Positions 17,501-25,250 of a DNA stretch of 64,000 bases are shown here, in pieces; within the stretch, counting starts at the first letter, position 1; each line of letters starts with the position of its first letter. Source of the DNA: a virus; the IMG/VR virus record IMGVR_UViG_3300047318_000482, positions 26,526 to 90,525 of that record. One strand, written 5' to 3'. The position numbers and the translations under genes are program-made. The notes under the pieces were generated by a model. That model saw nothing but the letters and a program-made list of their open reading frames with translations, searched no databases and was not told where the DNA came from.

Positions 17501-19809
17501 GTGGCGAGGAAGCCGAGCCCGATGGTGGCTGCGGTGATGGCCAGGCCCCAGGGGCCGCCGAGGGCGCCCATGAGGCCGGATCCGAGTCCGCGGGCGGCGG
17601 TCCCGGCTGCGGCGCCGATTCCGCGGAGGGTTCCGGTGAAGCCGGTGCCTGTGGTGGAGGCGGTGCGGAACGCGGCACCCATCCGGCCGATGATCGGGAC
17701 TCGGGTCTGGAGAACGGCGAACGCTGCGCCGTACCGGGTCAGGGATACGCCGGCCGCGGCGGCCAGTGACCGCTGTACGGCCATCTGCCCGCTCAACGAT
17801 CGGAAGGCGCCGGTGACGCTGCCGCGGACGGTGGTGGCGAGCGATGTCAGACGCGGCTGGATCCGGGAGGTCAGCATCGCGGCGAGGACGAACTGCTGGA
17901 TCGGGCCGGGCAGCGCCCCGAACGCGGAGACGAGTGTGCCGACGAGGTGGCCGATCGGGCCGAGGACGACGGAGACCGCGGATACGGCGGTCATGAGGAG
18001 GTCGAGGGCTCCGACGACGATGTCCAGGCTGGAGGCCACGGTGCTGCCCTCGCCGGTGAGGTCGCCGAAGGCGGACACGACGGGCTGGACGCCGTCGGCC
18101 AGGTTGCCGAGGACGTCCATGACCATCTGACCGGCGTTGATGATGAGGTGGAAGAAGTCGGCGATGCCTTCGCTTGCGAGGTCCTTGAACGGTTCGGCCA
18201 GGCCCTTGGCTTCGGACTTGATGCCGGCGAACTCGGCGCGGGCGGCGGAGAGCAGGTCCGGTCCGAAGACCGAGCCCAAGTCGTTCATGTGCTGGAAGAA
18301 CTGTTCGATCTTCGGGGTGGCGGTGGAGAGGCCCTTGGTGATGCCGCGGGTCAGGAACTCCAGGCCGGGCGCCATGCCCTGGTAGATCGTCAGGCCGGTC
18401 TGTTTGGCCTGGGTCTTGAGCTGGAGCATGGCGCCGGCGAGGCCCTTGCCCTTGGCGGCGGCGATCTCGGCGGCGGCGCCGGTGTCGGACACGGCGGCCA
18501 TGAGGTTGTCGAAGGAGTCGACGCCCTGGTGGGCGAGGGCGATGGCGCCGGACATGGCGGGCTTGCCCATGGACTGCTTGACGGCGGCCGCGAAGTCCTT
18601 CTGCGACATCTTGTGCTGGGCTTTGGACAGGCCGTCGATGACGTAGCGCAGGCCCTTGAAGCCGCCCTGGGCGTCCCACGCTTCGATGCCCATGGCCTTC
18701 AGGCCCTTGATCATCTGGGGGGTGGGGGCGGCCAGGTTGGCCATCATGCCGCGCAACGTCGTACCGGCGGTCTGGCCGAGGATGCCCGCCTTGCCGAGCA
18801 TGCCGACCGCGGCGGCGGTCTCGCGCATGCTGACGCCGAGCCCGTGGGCGACCGGACCCGCATATTTCATTGCGAAATAAATGTCAATAATGTCACCACT
18901 TGCGGCATTTGCCGTAGCGGCGAGGGTGTCGGCGGCCTGTCCTGCCTGGTCGGCGCCCATCCCGAACTGGTCCATCATGTCGCCGAGATACTTCGCGCTG
19001 TCGGCCGCGTTCACCTGGGCTGCGGAGGCGAGGATCAGGCTGGCCCGGGTGGAGGAGATGGCCTGGTCGGTACGGAAGCCGGCCTTGGCGAGCTCCACCA
19101 TGGCCTCGGCGGCATCCGCTGCGGTGGCGCCAGGGATGGAGAGGTCGTTGCCGAGCTGGTTCGCGGTCGCCGACGCGCGCTTCATCTGCATGGCGGTCGC
19201 GCCGGTCGTCGCCCCGAACGCGTTCATCGACTGCTGGAGCTCGCCGCCCATCTTCAGCAGCTCGGCGCCGCCGATGACGAACGCCCCGCCGGTAAGGAGG
19301 GTGGCCAGGGACATGAGCTGGCGCCGGGCGCGCCCGGACTCGTCGCCGATGCGGCGCAGGCCGCGGACGCTTCCGCCGCCGACCCGGGTCAGGCGGGAGT
19401 CGGCGCGGCGGGCCGCGTCGGCCAGGCGCAGCAGGTCCCGGACGGCGGTGTTGATCTGCCCGGACATGCTGGCGAGTTGCCGGGCGGTGGTGCGGGAGTG
19501 GTCGCCGAGGGTGTTGACGTGCCGCTGGGCGCGCTGCGCCGCGTCCCCGTAGCGGCCGAGATGGCGGGCCGCGGTCTGGGCGCCTGCTCCCAGCCGGGTC
19601 AGGTTGCGGCCTGCCGTACGGGCTTCGCGGCCCAGGGTCCGCAGGTGCCGGGTGGCCGACTCGGACGCCTGCCCGAGCTCCTTGACCTCGGTCTTGGCGG
19701 TACGGGCGGCGTTTGCGAGGGTCCGGGCGTGCTTCGCCGAGGACTTCAGGGACTGGGCGAGGTCGTTGCCGTGCCCGCGGATGTCCACGGACAGGTTCCA
19801 GTTGGCCAC
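14539..19809 (-). CDS. Tail tape measure protein
   Basis: The 1756-residue protein is the largest in the window. A helical N-terminus with heptads of the type HARTLANAAR is followed by a TP901-type tape measure domain (about 170-480), hydrophobic helices around 580-660, and long Ala/Lys-rich helices. Short repeats containing ITVNAPTAxARAxLEALG and GRVRFAGG-type elements occur near 1150-1330. Tape measures set tail length (about 1.5 angstrom per residue, so roughly 260 nm as an estimate) and help DNA entry. The order chaperone, tape measure, Dit is canonical. Confidence 0.92.
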   Translation of the reverse strand: MANWNLSVDIRGHGNDLAQSLKSSAKHARTLANAARTAKTEVKELGQASESATRHLRTLGREARTAGRNLTRLGAGAQTAARHLGRYGDAAQRAQRHVNTLGDHSRTTARQLASMSGQINTAVRDLLRLADAARRADSRLTRVGGGSVRGLRRIGDESGRARRQLMSLATLLTGGAFVIGGAELLKMGGELQQSMNAFGATTGATAMQMKRASATANQLGNDLSIPGATAADAAEAMVELAKAGFRTDQAISSTRASLILASAAQVNAADSAKYLGDMMDQFGMGADQAGQAADTLAATANAASGDIIDIYFAMKYAGPVAHGLGVSMRETAAAVGMLGKAGILGQTAGTTLRGMMANLAAPTPQMIKGLKAMGIEAWDAQGGFKGLRYVIDGLSKAQHKMSQKDFAAAVKQSMGKPAMSGAIALAHQGVDSFDNLMAAVSDTGAAAEIAAAKGKGLAGAMLQLKTQAKQTGLTIYQGMAPGLEFLTRGITKGLSTATPKIEQFFQHMNDLGSVFGPDLLSAARAEFAGIKSEAKGLAEPFKDLASEGIADFFHLIINAGQMVMDVLGNLADGVQPVVSAFGDLTGEGSTVASSLDIVVGALDLLMTAVSAVSVVLGPIGHLVGTLVSAFGALPGPIQQFVLAAMLTSRIQPRLTSLATTVRGSVTGAFRSLSGQMAVQRSLAAAAGVSLTRYGAAFAVLQTRVPIIGRMGAAFRTASTTGTGFTGTLRGIGAAAGTAARGLGSGLMGALGGPWGLAITAATIGLGFLATKQQQAAQAAAEHQQQISSLSQALRDSNGAVDDSVRSIATENLMQQKIKTTLDGQKRLVDLARTAKVPMSELVDAYTNQGTSLGKLQKHLEDVAAANHDWVLDPESGVGGDALNKQGQAADDLRKGLSGLSGDFKKAAADARDYNEGVKGASDGVSAYDRLKGAVGALADKTADADSRTRALREALDLLSGGSVSLQAAQARVNEALTNANESLANGVDHADGYGKALLKQNGQLDTASKNGQNLFNTLNTVADGSANAAVAAYEFADSQGKGLKESMAAASGEMEKSRKAAIDLMGSYGLTAEQAATVADSMGLIPGQVSILLSAHGVDSTLAELMAVQAEFKAVPNAKTIKVDALGEDAKRELEDLGYKIELIPGTREYKITAPTAAAREQLNLLIGKMAETPDDKDITVDARTAAAIVELEGVKKKVASTKGKTITVNAPTAQARAQLEALGFKIKSTKGKKVVVSVPTGSQQANVAALARAIASLRDRAITITTNKVTKFSTVGAPGSGGIAVAKRDYADGGVVDYYARGGIQRGGVRRFAGGSENHVAQIAPGGSWRVWGEPETQGEGYVPFAPSKRPRSRAITEEIVRRLGGDANSIEWNADGSVTDWRYDPTTGSLYSASDAGQSGHKTKKVKTKGKGKWTTKEVEYFDITAVEKKLRSAAKATTAWNKDLEAVARRAGGDVADALAAMGEDGMKLAHKMATGSTKYINDMSKALRDLQKTAKATLEDYTRQLGKANTLNKTFSDNLAKLAAEGFGDLASQLAAENDQAAQDLAAAAVKDKSKASKANAAAKTANNALTADEVSELVSIIAAIKTSKTGIHDVAATTALGEDEIIAVANKAKGQIGKSLGTRATQFLADLGRANKHLSYADGGIRAGIYATQGGVVRFAEPETHGEGYVPLSPSKRRTALPVLADIAHRFGLGITDVAASRAVVIIRQGGDTHVNVTAVRTGATASDIGAQVGRSVRRARRGGVAARAAG

Positions 19810-19851
19810 CGGTACGCTCCTCCCTCGCTGCTCGACTCGTGCGGTGTGCGG

Positions 19852-20786
19852 TTACTGGGCGCCGAGTTCGGCGGCCAGTTGCTGCGCGGCGTGGATGTAC
19901 GCCGGCAGCAGCAAGACCTTCAGGCCGGCCCCGGCCTGCCCCTCGGGGATCTCCTTCTGCTTCATGGCGAGCTCCTCGCAGCCGAAGCAGTTGTGCGTGA
20001 TCGCGACGTAGGCGTCCACGTATTCGCCCTGCTCGTCGACCCACTCCGACTCGCGGGTGCCGCACTGCGGGCAGGTCCCGCGCAGGTAGTCGGAGTAGGC
20101 GAGGGCCTTGGCCCGGTCGCCGGCCGACCAGGTGCCGTCGCCAAGGCCCCGGAAAAGCGAGTACGGGATGCGGTACTCGTGGCACAGGGCCATCTCGGCG
20201 CGGAACCGTGGGTCATCGGTCAGCCTTTTCCCAGGTCGGCCCGGGTGGTGTGCTGCACCCCGAGGGCGGCGTTGAACATGGCGTTCGCCTCGGCGAGGGA
20301 CCAGGAGTCCAGGAGTTCACGCGCCTCGGCTTCGGTCATGCCGTCCACGGACGATGCGGCGATCAGCGCGGCCGGGTAGCCCTCGCCCCACTCCTTGCCC
20401 TCTTCGGTCTCCGCCTCGGACGCCGGGTGCGCCTTGAACAGGACTTCGAAGGCTGGGCGGGGCAGCGCGCGGAACCGGATGGCGATAGACGTCTCGTCGT
20501 AGGCGGCCTTGGCCGCGTCTCGCTCTGCGGTTGCGGTGGCCAGGTCGGCGGCTGCCTCGGCGTCCTCGGGGTGGGCCTTGGCGTACGCCTCGGCCATGTC
20601 GAAGGCCCGGCTGGCCCGGTTGTGGCGGTCGCGGACGGCCTGGTCGTCGCAGATGACGAACGTCGTCTCGGCGAGTGCCCGGTTGCGGAGCCGGTTCATC
20701 TTGTCGGACCAGTGCGCGTCGGCGGCCACAGCCTGCGCGGGCGGAGGCTGGGGGGTGGTGGTCTGGCGGGTCCGGGTGGTGGTCAT
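19852..20786 (-). CDS. Tail assembly chaperone GT fusion made by -1 frameshift
   Basis: Slipping one base back at GGGAAAA (20226-20232) joins the 187-codon upstream frame to a 124-codon downstream frame, giving 311 residues. Across the junction the peptide reads LGK|RLTDDPRFRAEMA with no stop. The downstream part has a CxxC...CxxC metal-binding pattern (TCPQCG and NCFGC). In lambda-like siphophages the G and G-T products in fixed ratio load the tape measure with tail tube subunits. The location between tail tube and tape measure genes agrees. A separate start at ATG 20193 is a weaker alternative. Confidence 0.85.
20220..20786 (-). CDS. Tail assembly chaperone G (unshifted product)
   Basis: This 188-residue zero-frame product ends two codons after the slippery site. 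It is helical, acidic and Ala-rich, with a Pro/Gln/Thr-rich N-terminus. It represents the abundant G-type chaperone that coats the tape measure during tail assembly. An RBS-like region lies upstream in the GC-rich gap after the tail tube gene. Confidence 0.8.
   Translation of the reverse strand: MTTTRTRQTTTPQPPPAQAVAADAHWSDKMNRLRNRALAETTFVICDDQAVRDRHNRASRAFDMAEAYAKAHPEDAEAAADLATATAERDAAKAAYDETSIAIRFRALPRPAFEVLFKAHPASEAETEEGKEWGEGYPAALIAASSVDGMTEAEARELLDSWSLAEANAMFNAALGVQHTTRADLGKG
20226..20232 (-). other. Slippery heptamer for -1 ribosomal frameshift
   Basis: On the minus strand the codons CTG GGA AAA contain the canonical X XXY YYZ heptamer G GGA AAA, seven bases before the zero-frame stop. 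The -1 frame is open through to 19852. Confidence 0.88.
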
Positions 20787-20804
20787 GACGGGTGGGTCCT
20801 CCGG

Positions 20805-20850
20805 TTCGGGAAGGGGACCCGGCCGGGCGCCACAGGCGCCCCTTCCCGAA
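20805..20850 (-). terminator. Intra-operon hairpin after the tail tube gene
   Basis: A perfect 12-bp stem (20805-20816 with 20839-20850) encloses a further GGCGCC palindrome. It lies between the tail tube and chaperone genes in the leftward operon and could act as a partial terminator or mRNA stabiliser. There is no clear U tract. Confidence 0.55.
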
Positions 20851-20898
20851 CGTCGGGGCCCGGCCGGGCGTAGAGGGGGTGTTGCGGTCCGGCTGGGG

Positions 20899-21702
20899 TC
20901 AGCCGCCCGGCGTGGTCGTGGTCACCGTGACGGCGGGGCTGGTGCCGCCGGTCAGGGTCGCGGTCGCGGTCATCTGCGGGACGTCGGCGCCGTCGTAGGC
21001 TCCGCCGAACGTGACCGTGATCGGGGTCCCCGGGTGCGGGCCGCCCGCGCAGACGACGTCGCCGGACGCGAGGTTCGACAGCGCCTCGAGCGCGGACTGC
21101 ACCGCGGCCGCGGCAGCGTTGTACGGGATGGCCGAAGTGGTCTGCCCGGACCAGGTGAGCGTGTACGTACCGCCGGTGGGGGTGCCGGTGATGGTGATGG
21201 TCTGGACTTCGTCCGTGCCGGCCGCGGGCACCGGTGCGCCCTGGAGCGGGCGGGAGGTGATGGAGCAGGTGGCCATGAACTTCGCGGCCTCATTGTCGGC
21301 GGTGTACTGCGGCGACTGGGAGGCGACCCGGATCGGAAAGACGTCCATCGAGTTGTTCGCGGGGACGTCGCCCTTACGCATGATCACGATGTGGGCGTTG
21401 GTGCCCTTCGCGAACAGCTGCTCCAGGTCGGCGTCTTCCTCGTCCTCGTAGAACGTGAAGCTGCTGGAGTCGGCCTTGTCGCTGCCGGGGATGGTGGAGT
21501 CGTAGGTGTCCGCCATGTCCGGCGTGTCGATCTCCTGGTTGGCGACCGTCCACCCGTCCATCGCGGCGATGTACGCGGAGAACTCGGTGCCGGCAGAGAT
21601 CTCGCTGCGCGTGGGCAGCATGTCGTCGGCGACGACGTTCGGCACGAAGAAAAACTTCGACGTGCCGCGCCTCATGTATTTCTTCGGCTTCGGAAGCAGC
21701 AT
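20899..21702 (-). CDS. Major tail tube protein with C-terminal Ig-like domain
   Basis: The 267-residue protein starts at ATG 21702. Residues 1-165 look like a siphovirus tail tube protein, with SEISAGTEFSAYIAAMDGW and a ...YEDEEDADLEQLF segment. Residues 166-267 form an added Ig-like domain with strands around VQTITITGTPTGGTYTLTW and PGTPITVTFGG. The same domain occurs in the head decoration protein (26316-27065). Such C-terminal domains usually project from the tube surface. The position between tail terminator and chaperone is canonical. Confidence 0.85.
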   Translation of the reverse strand: MLLPKPKKYMRRGTSKFFFVPNVVADDMLPTRSEISAGTEFSAYIAAMDGWTVANQEIDTPDMADTYDSTIPGSDKADSSSFTFYEDEEDADLEQLFAKGTNAHIVIMRKGDVPANNSMDVFPIRVASQSPQYTADNEAAKFMATCSITSRPLQGAPVPAAGTDEVQTITITGTPTGGTYTLTWSGQTTSAIPYNAAAAAVQSALEALSNLASGDVVCAGGPHPGTPITVTFGGAYDGADVPQMTATATLTGGTSPAVTVTTTTPGG

Positions 21703-21842
21703 TTCGTGGGCCCCTTGGTCCCGGGGCCTTCGCGGTCGCTGGGACCCGGCCCCTTACACGGTGTGTATGGGTGGCGGCCACCTGTGGTGGTGGCGTCCGC
21801 GTGGGGTCCCGCCGCGGTGCGGTTGTACGTGCCTGAATCGGG

Positions 21843-22292
21843 TCAGGCGCTGGTCAGGTCGAACCTGTACCGGCTTGCACTGCTCATGATTCCATCGGCG
21901 GCGTCGGGTGTTCCCCCCGCTTCCGCGTCGGGAGCGCGGGCGATGACGCGGGCGTCGGGCACGGTCAGGTCGTGGAGCCAGCGCCGGGTGCCCGGGTCGC
22001 GGCCGATGAGGACTTCGCGGGCCTTGTCGCCGAGCCACTCCATCTGGTCCTGGGTGCCGTAGGAGTCGGGGTCGGTCAGGTCGCGGGCGGAGATGCAGTC
22101 GACCTGGTAGACGATGCTGCAGTCCTCGTGCAGATCGGAGAACGGGGCTCCGGAGGTCTGCCGGTCGATGAAGTGCAGGATGTAGTACTCGGTCGGGTCG
22201 CCGTCCGGGACCTTCCCCTCTCCCACCGGCTTTCCCGATGCCTGAGCCAGGAGCTCCTTGATGGCGTTGGTGACCAGCCTGGTTTTGATCAT
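21843..22292 (-). CDS. Probable tail terminator / tail completion protein
   Basis: The 149-residue protein starts at ATG 22292. It has an N-terminal helix (TRLVTNAIKELLAQ), a beta region with YYILHFIDRQTSGAPFSDLHED, and a WLGDKAREVL helix. This pattern and the place immediately before the tail tube gene suit tail terminators, which cap the tube at the head end. The sequence match is by layout rather than by a named motif. Confidence 0.6.
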   Translation of the reverse strand: MIKTRLVTNAIKELLAQASGKPVGEGKVPDGDPTEYYILHFIDRQTSGAPFSDLHEDCSIVYQVDCISARDLTDPDSYGTQDQMEWLGDKAREVLIGRDPGTRRWLHDLTVPDARVIARAPDAEAGGTPDAADGIMSSASRYRFDLTSA

Positions 22293-22465
22293 GCTGGTTC
22301 CTCGTGCTTCTCCCGGCCGTCCAGCGAGTGGTGGGTGATGACCCAGCCGACGGATCCGTCGTCGCACTTCACCGGCCGCATGCCGGGCCCGCAGACGCAG
22401 TCGTCGGACTCCGTGTCGTGCTCGATCAGATCGTTGACCGGGTAGGCGTGGACGCGGTTGCTCAC
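22289..22465 (-). CDS. 58-aa small protein in head-tail cluster
   Basis: The start is GTG 22465, overlapping the previous stop by GTGA, and it ends overlapping the next start by ATGA, so translational coupling is likely. It contains CVCG and VKC cysteines and ends GREKHEEPA. Such short Cys-containing proteins occur at this place in Streptomyces phages; the role is unknown. Confidence 0.65.
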   Translation of the reverse strand: MSNRVHAYPVNDLIEHDTESDDCVCGPGMRPVKCDDGSVGWVITHHSLDGREKHEEPA

Positions 22466-22848
22466 AGCAGGACCTCCGCGAGGGCGAGCCGCATCGACGC
22501 CATCAGTGTCGCCTCGATGAACGGGAGCGCCGGCTGGACGTGCGGGAACGGCGGCTGGTTGTAGGAGCGGCCGATACTGTCCGTGCCGGTGAACCCCCAC
22601 TCCAGGCGCCGCCCCTGCGGCCGGTCGGTGCCCAGAGTGCAGATCGCGCCGTACGGCAGGCGCCGGGTCTCGGTCCGCCAGGAGCCGCGGTAGTCACCGG
22701 TGATGACGTTCGGGCCGGGCCGGCCGGACGCGTTTCCGGCGATGCGGGCCTTGCCGAGGGTGCCGGTGTGCTCGACACCGTGCGCGATGGCCGGGCCGAT
22801 CTTCTTCGCCGCCAGTTCCAGCTTCTCGGCGAGCTCGTCCGGGGTCAC
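22462..22848 (-). CDS. HK97 gp10-like head-tail joining protein
   Basis: The start is GTG 22848 (GTGA overlap), giving 128 residues. An N-terminal amphipathic helix with LAEKLELAAKKIGPAIA, a central RTETRRLPYGAI strand region and a hydrophobic C-terminal helix resemble the HK97-gp10-like family of head-tail connector proteins. The neighbours on both sides are also connector genes. Confidence 0.65.
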   Translation of the reverse strand: MTPDELAEKLELAAKKIGPAIAHGVEHTGTLGKARIAGNASGRPGPNVITGDYRGSWRTETRRLPYGAICTLGTDRPQGRRLEWGFTGTDSIGRSYNQPPFPHVQPALPFIEATLMASMRLALAEVLL

Positions 22849-23294
22849 GACGTGGCTCCCGGTGCCTGGTTCTGATCGAGGGGGGTGATCCGTACGACTT
22901 CGGTGGTCGCGGCCCGGGAGGGGTCCTGGCACACCCAGGACCGGCCGATCAGCGCGGTGTTGGACGGGTCGTGGACCTGGACGACGGTGACGATGGCATC
23001 CTTCGGCACGATCGGCGCGGTCAGCGGAGTCATCATCCGGTAGCGGGACTTCGTCTCCTGCACCCACGGCTGCAGGACGGCCGGGGTGGCGGAGATCTCC
23101 GACTGGGCGGTGCCGCCCTGCACGGCGCCCGGCCCCTCGTAGAGGACCACACGCTCCGGCCGGGTGAGCTTGCCGGTGGTCTCGTCGAGGACGGGCTTGC
23201 CGGTGGCGGGCAGTTCGACCCGCACCACGTCAAGGAGAAGGTTCTTCTCCACCCATCCGCGTACGCCGGCGAGCGCCGCATCCAGTCCGGGCAT
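22845..23294 (-). CDS. DUF6093-like head-tail connector protein
   Basis: The start is taken as ATG 23294, which overlaps the preceding stop (TGATG) and follows GGGAGG, giving 149 residues. The N-terminus PGLDAALAGVRGWVEKNLL followed by a beta barrel with VLYEGPGAV and a RIDP-like end is the layout I associate with the DUF6093 family in actinophage head-tail clusters. It probably acts as a stopper or adaptor protein. Confidence 0.65.
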   Translation of the reverse strand: MPGLDAALAGVRGWVEKNLLLDVVRVELPATGKPVLDETTGKLTRPERVVLYEGPGAVQGGTAQSEISATPAVLQPWVQETKSRYRMMTPLTAPIVPKDAIVTVVQVHDPSNTALIGRSWVCQDPSRAATTEVVRITPLDQNQAPGATS

Positions 23295-23674
23295 CAGTCC
23301 CTCCCCTGCGCCCACTCGGCAAGCTGCCGAAGGATTGCTTCGGTGACGCCCGTCTTCCCGTCGTCCAGGTCGGTGCGGTCCAGCGCGGCCCGCTCCACGG
23401 CGGCCGGGTCGAGACCGAGGACGAAGTCGGCGATGGCTTTCCCGACGTCCTGCTGGCTGGCGACGGCGACCCGGGCCAGGCCCTCGAAGGCGACGCTGTC
23501 GGCCTGCCGGGTGTGCAGGATCAGCATGGGCAGCGCGTCCGCGATGGAGTGCTCGAGCTGGTAGCCGACGACCTGCCCGGCCGGCAGGGCAGTGCCGTCG
23601 AGGCGGATGGTGGCGCTGCCGGGCTGCGCGTCGATCCGGACGCCGTGCGCGGTGGGCTCGGCTTCTGTGGTCAT
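23294..23674 (-). CDS. Unknown protein of head-tail cluster
   Basis: The 126-residue product starts at ATG 23674 behind AGGAGAC. A beta-rich N-terminus with IRLDGTALPAGQVVGYQLEH is followed by a helical half ending LRQLAEWAQGRD. It overlaps its neighbours by 4 and 1 nt. By position it could be a connector or a completion protein. No motif is recognised. Confidence 0.6.
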   Translation of the reverse strand: MTTEAEPTAHGVRIDAQPGSATIRLDGTALPAGQVVGYQLEHSIADALPMLILHTRQADSVAFEGLARVAVASQQDVGKAIADFVLGLDPAAVERAALDRTDLDDGKTGVTEAILRQLAEWAQGRD

Positions 23675-24516
23675 GCGGGGTCTCCTGAGACGAGTCCGCG
23701 GCGGCCGTTGAGGTCGGGTCGGGGCACCCATTCCCTTATGCACCCATGGTGAGCGGCAGGGAACTCGGTGGCGTCGTCTGCGGAGCGGATCGTGCCGTCG
23801 GCGTGGTCAGTGTCCGGATGATCACGAAATCCACACTCGGGCCCGTCCACGCATTCGAACCAGACTGCGTCCAACTCCTGCCGGCCGGTGTTGATGGCAC
23901 CGTGGTTGGCGGTGACGACGGCCTGCCAGGTCAGAGCGGAGTGGGCCCACGACTGGACGGGATGCTTGGAGTTGTTGGAGTAGACGATCGTCGACAGGGG
24001 GTGGTCGGCGACGAGTTGGGCGGAGTCGATGCCGGAGTGGTTGCGGCGCAGGGTGACCTCGCGGGTGGCTGCCTGTGCGGCGCGGGCGAAGGCTTGGGCG
24101 CGGCGGACGGTCTCCTGGATGCGCTGGATCAGGTCGACGTAGAAGGTGCCGGTCAGTCCGGTGAGCGCGGCCTGGTGGTCGGCGGTCCACTGGAAGAGGG
24201 TGATGTCCCGGCCGGCTTTGCGCAGGGCGCGCAGGGCGCCGTCGCGGTAGGCGATGGGCAGGTCGGTGGCGGCCCATCGGGTGGCGAGCGCGCGGGCAAG
24301 GCGGTCGAACTCGCCGACCTCGTCGTTGAAGCCGCTGATGATGCTGCGGATGCGGGTGGTGGCGCCGAGGGTGGGCTGGAGGCGTTCCAGGACGCGCAGC
24401 AGGTTGTCCTGGGCCGTGGTCAGGCGCTGCCAGCGTCGTACGAGTTGGGCGGTCATCAGGGCGATGAGGAGGGTCAGTTCGGTGCGGTCGTCGGTCTCCT
24501 GCACCGGGGTGGTCAT
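23671..24516 (-). CDS. MuF-like minor head protein
   Basis: The 281-residue protein has long helices (1-190) and a C-terminal segment with FECVDGPECGF, a D-HADGTIRSxDDATEFPAAHHGCIREWVPRPD stretch (spread over residues 220-270) and conserved Cys/His spacing. This resembles the C-terminal domain of Mu gpF/SPP1 gp7-type minor head proteins, where the pattern ends HxxCxC. Such proteins are packed near the portal. The upstream gene overlaps by 4 nt. Confidence 0.7.
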   Translation of the reverse strand: MTTPVQETDDRTELTLLIALMTAQLVRRWQRLTTAQDNLLRVLERLQPTLGATTRIRSIISGFNDEVGEFDRLARALATRWAATDLPIAYRDGALRALRKAGRDITLFQWTADHQAALTGLTGTFYVDLIQRIQETVRRAQAFARAAQAATREVTLRRNHSGIDSAQLVADHPLSTIVYSNNSKHPVQSWAHSALTWQAVVTANHGAINTGRQELDAVWFECVDGPECGFRDHPDTDHADGTIRSADDATEFPAAHHGCIREWVPRPDLNGRRGLVSGDPA

Positions 24517-24851
24517 CGGCGGGGCCGTTCACGCAGGAAGAACACGCCGAGGGTGTCGCTGTCGGCGCTGTCAGCGGGGTTGGCCGGATCGTCGGGTGCG
24601 GGGGGCTGGCCGCTCTCGAGGTAGGTGATCTGGCGTTCGTAGGCCTTGATGTTCTCGGTGTAGGAGACGCCGACGACGGAGGTGACGGTGACGGTGGCCG
24701 GCTGGGAGCGCAGGGCGGACAGGCGCTCGCGGACGACTTCGAGGGCGACGGCGCGGCCGGTGCGAAGGCGGGTGTAGCGGGTGATGAGGTCGGCGAGGTC
24801 GGTGTCGGTGCCGAGTTCGGCGAACAGCCAGGCGCGTACGGCGGCATCCAT
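24513..24851 (-). CDS. Small head-associated protein, unknown
   Basis: The 112-residue product starts at ATG 24851 behind a GGAGGTAG box. It has an N-terminal helix AAVRAWLFAELGTDTDLADLI, a middle with VTVTSVVGVSYTENI and a charged C-terminus. It is not recognised. Overlap with the MuF-like gene suggests a shared head-assembly function. Confidence 0.6.
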   Translation of the reverse strand: MDAAVRAWLFAELGTDTDLADLITRYTRLRTGRAVALEVVRERLSALRSQPATVTVTSVVGVSYTENIKAYERQITYLESGQPPAPDDPANPADSADSDTLGVFFLRERPRR

Positions 24852-24894
24852 GGCAGCTACCTCCAGGCGGATGGGTGGGGTGGGAAGGGTGCGG

Positions 24895-24940
24895 GTGCGG
24901 GCCCGCCGGTGGCGCCCCCACCACGGGGGCGGGCCCGCAC
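24895..24940 (-). terminator. Strong hairpin between head genes
   Basis: A perfect 13-bp GC-only-type stem (24895-24907 with 24928-24940) occupies the gap between the Lys-rich protein and the next downstream gene. It could reduce transcription of connector genes relative to the capsid gene. No U tract is present. Confidence 0.6.
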
Positions 24941-24945
24941 GCGCT

Positions 24946-25245
24946 TCAGTCGCCGCTGGTGCCCTCGTCAGCGGCGGCCCGGCCCCGAGACCGGCTGGAC
25001 GCCGCGGTCTTCTTCGCGGCCGTCTTCTTGGCCGCAGATGCGGCCGGCTTGGTGTCGCTCTTGTCGTCCCCGTCGTAGGCGCCGTCGGTCTTGGCGTCGG
25101 TGTCGGGGAGTTCACCGTCCTCCCAGGCGTCCGGGTTGGTGACCAGGGCCGCAAGGCGCGGCTCGGGCTCCTCTCCGGGCAGCAGGAGGACGGTGCGGTG
25201 GCGTTCGGGATCCCTTACGTGCACGGCCTTGCGGAGCTTGGCCAT
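24946..25245 (-). CDS. Small Lys/Ala-tailed head protein
   Basis: The 99-residue product starts at ATG 25245, six bases after the capsid gene stop. The first 50 residues contain VHVRDPERHRTVLLLPGEE, and the last 45 are Asp/Lys/Ala rich with AAKKTAAKKTA, like bacterial histone-like tails. Small proteins of this layout follow capsid genes in many actinophages. The role is unknown. Confidence 0.65.
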   Translation of the reverse strand: MAKLRKAVHVRDPERHRTVLLLPGEEPEPRLAALVTNPDAWEDGELPDTDAKTDGAYDGDDKSDTKPAASAAKKTAAKKTAASSRSRGRAAADEGTSGD

Positions 25246-25250
25246 GGCGA

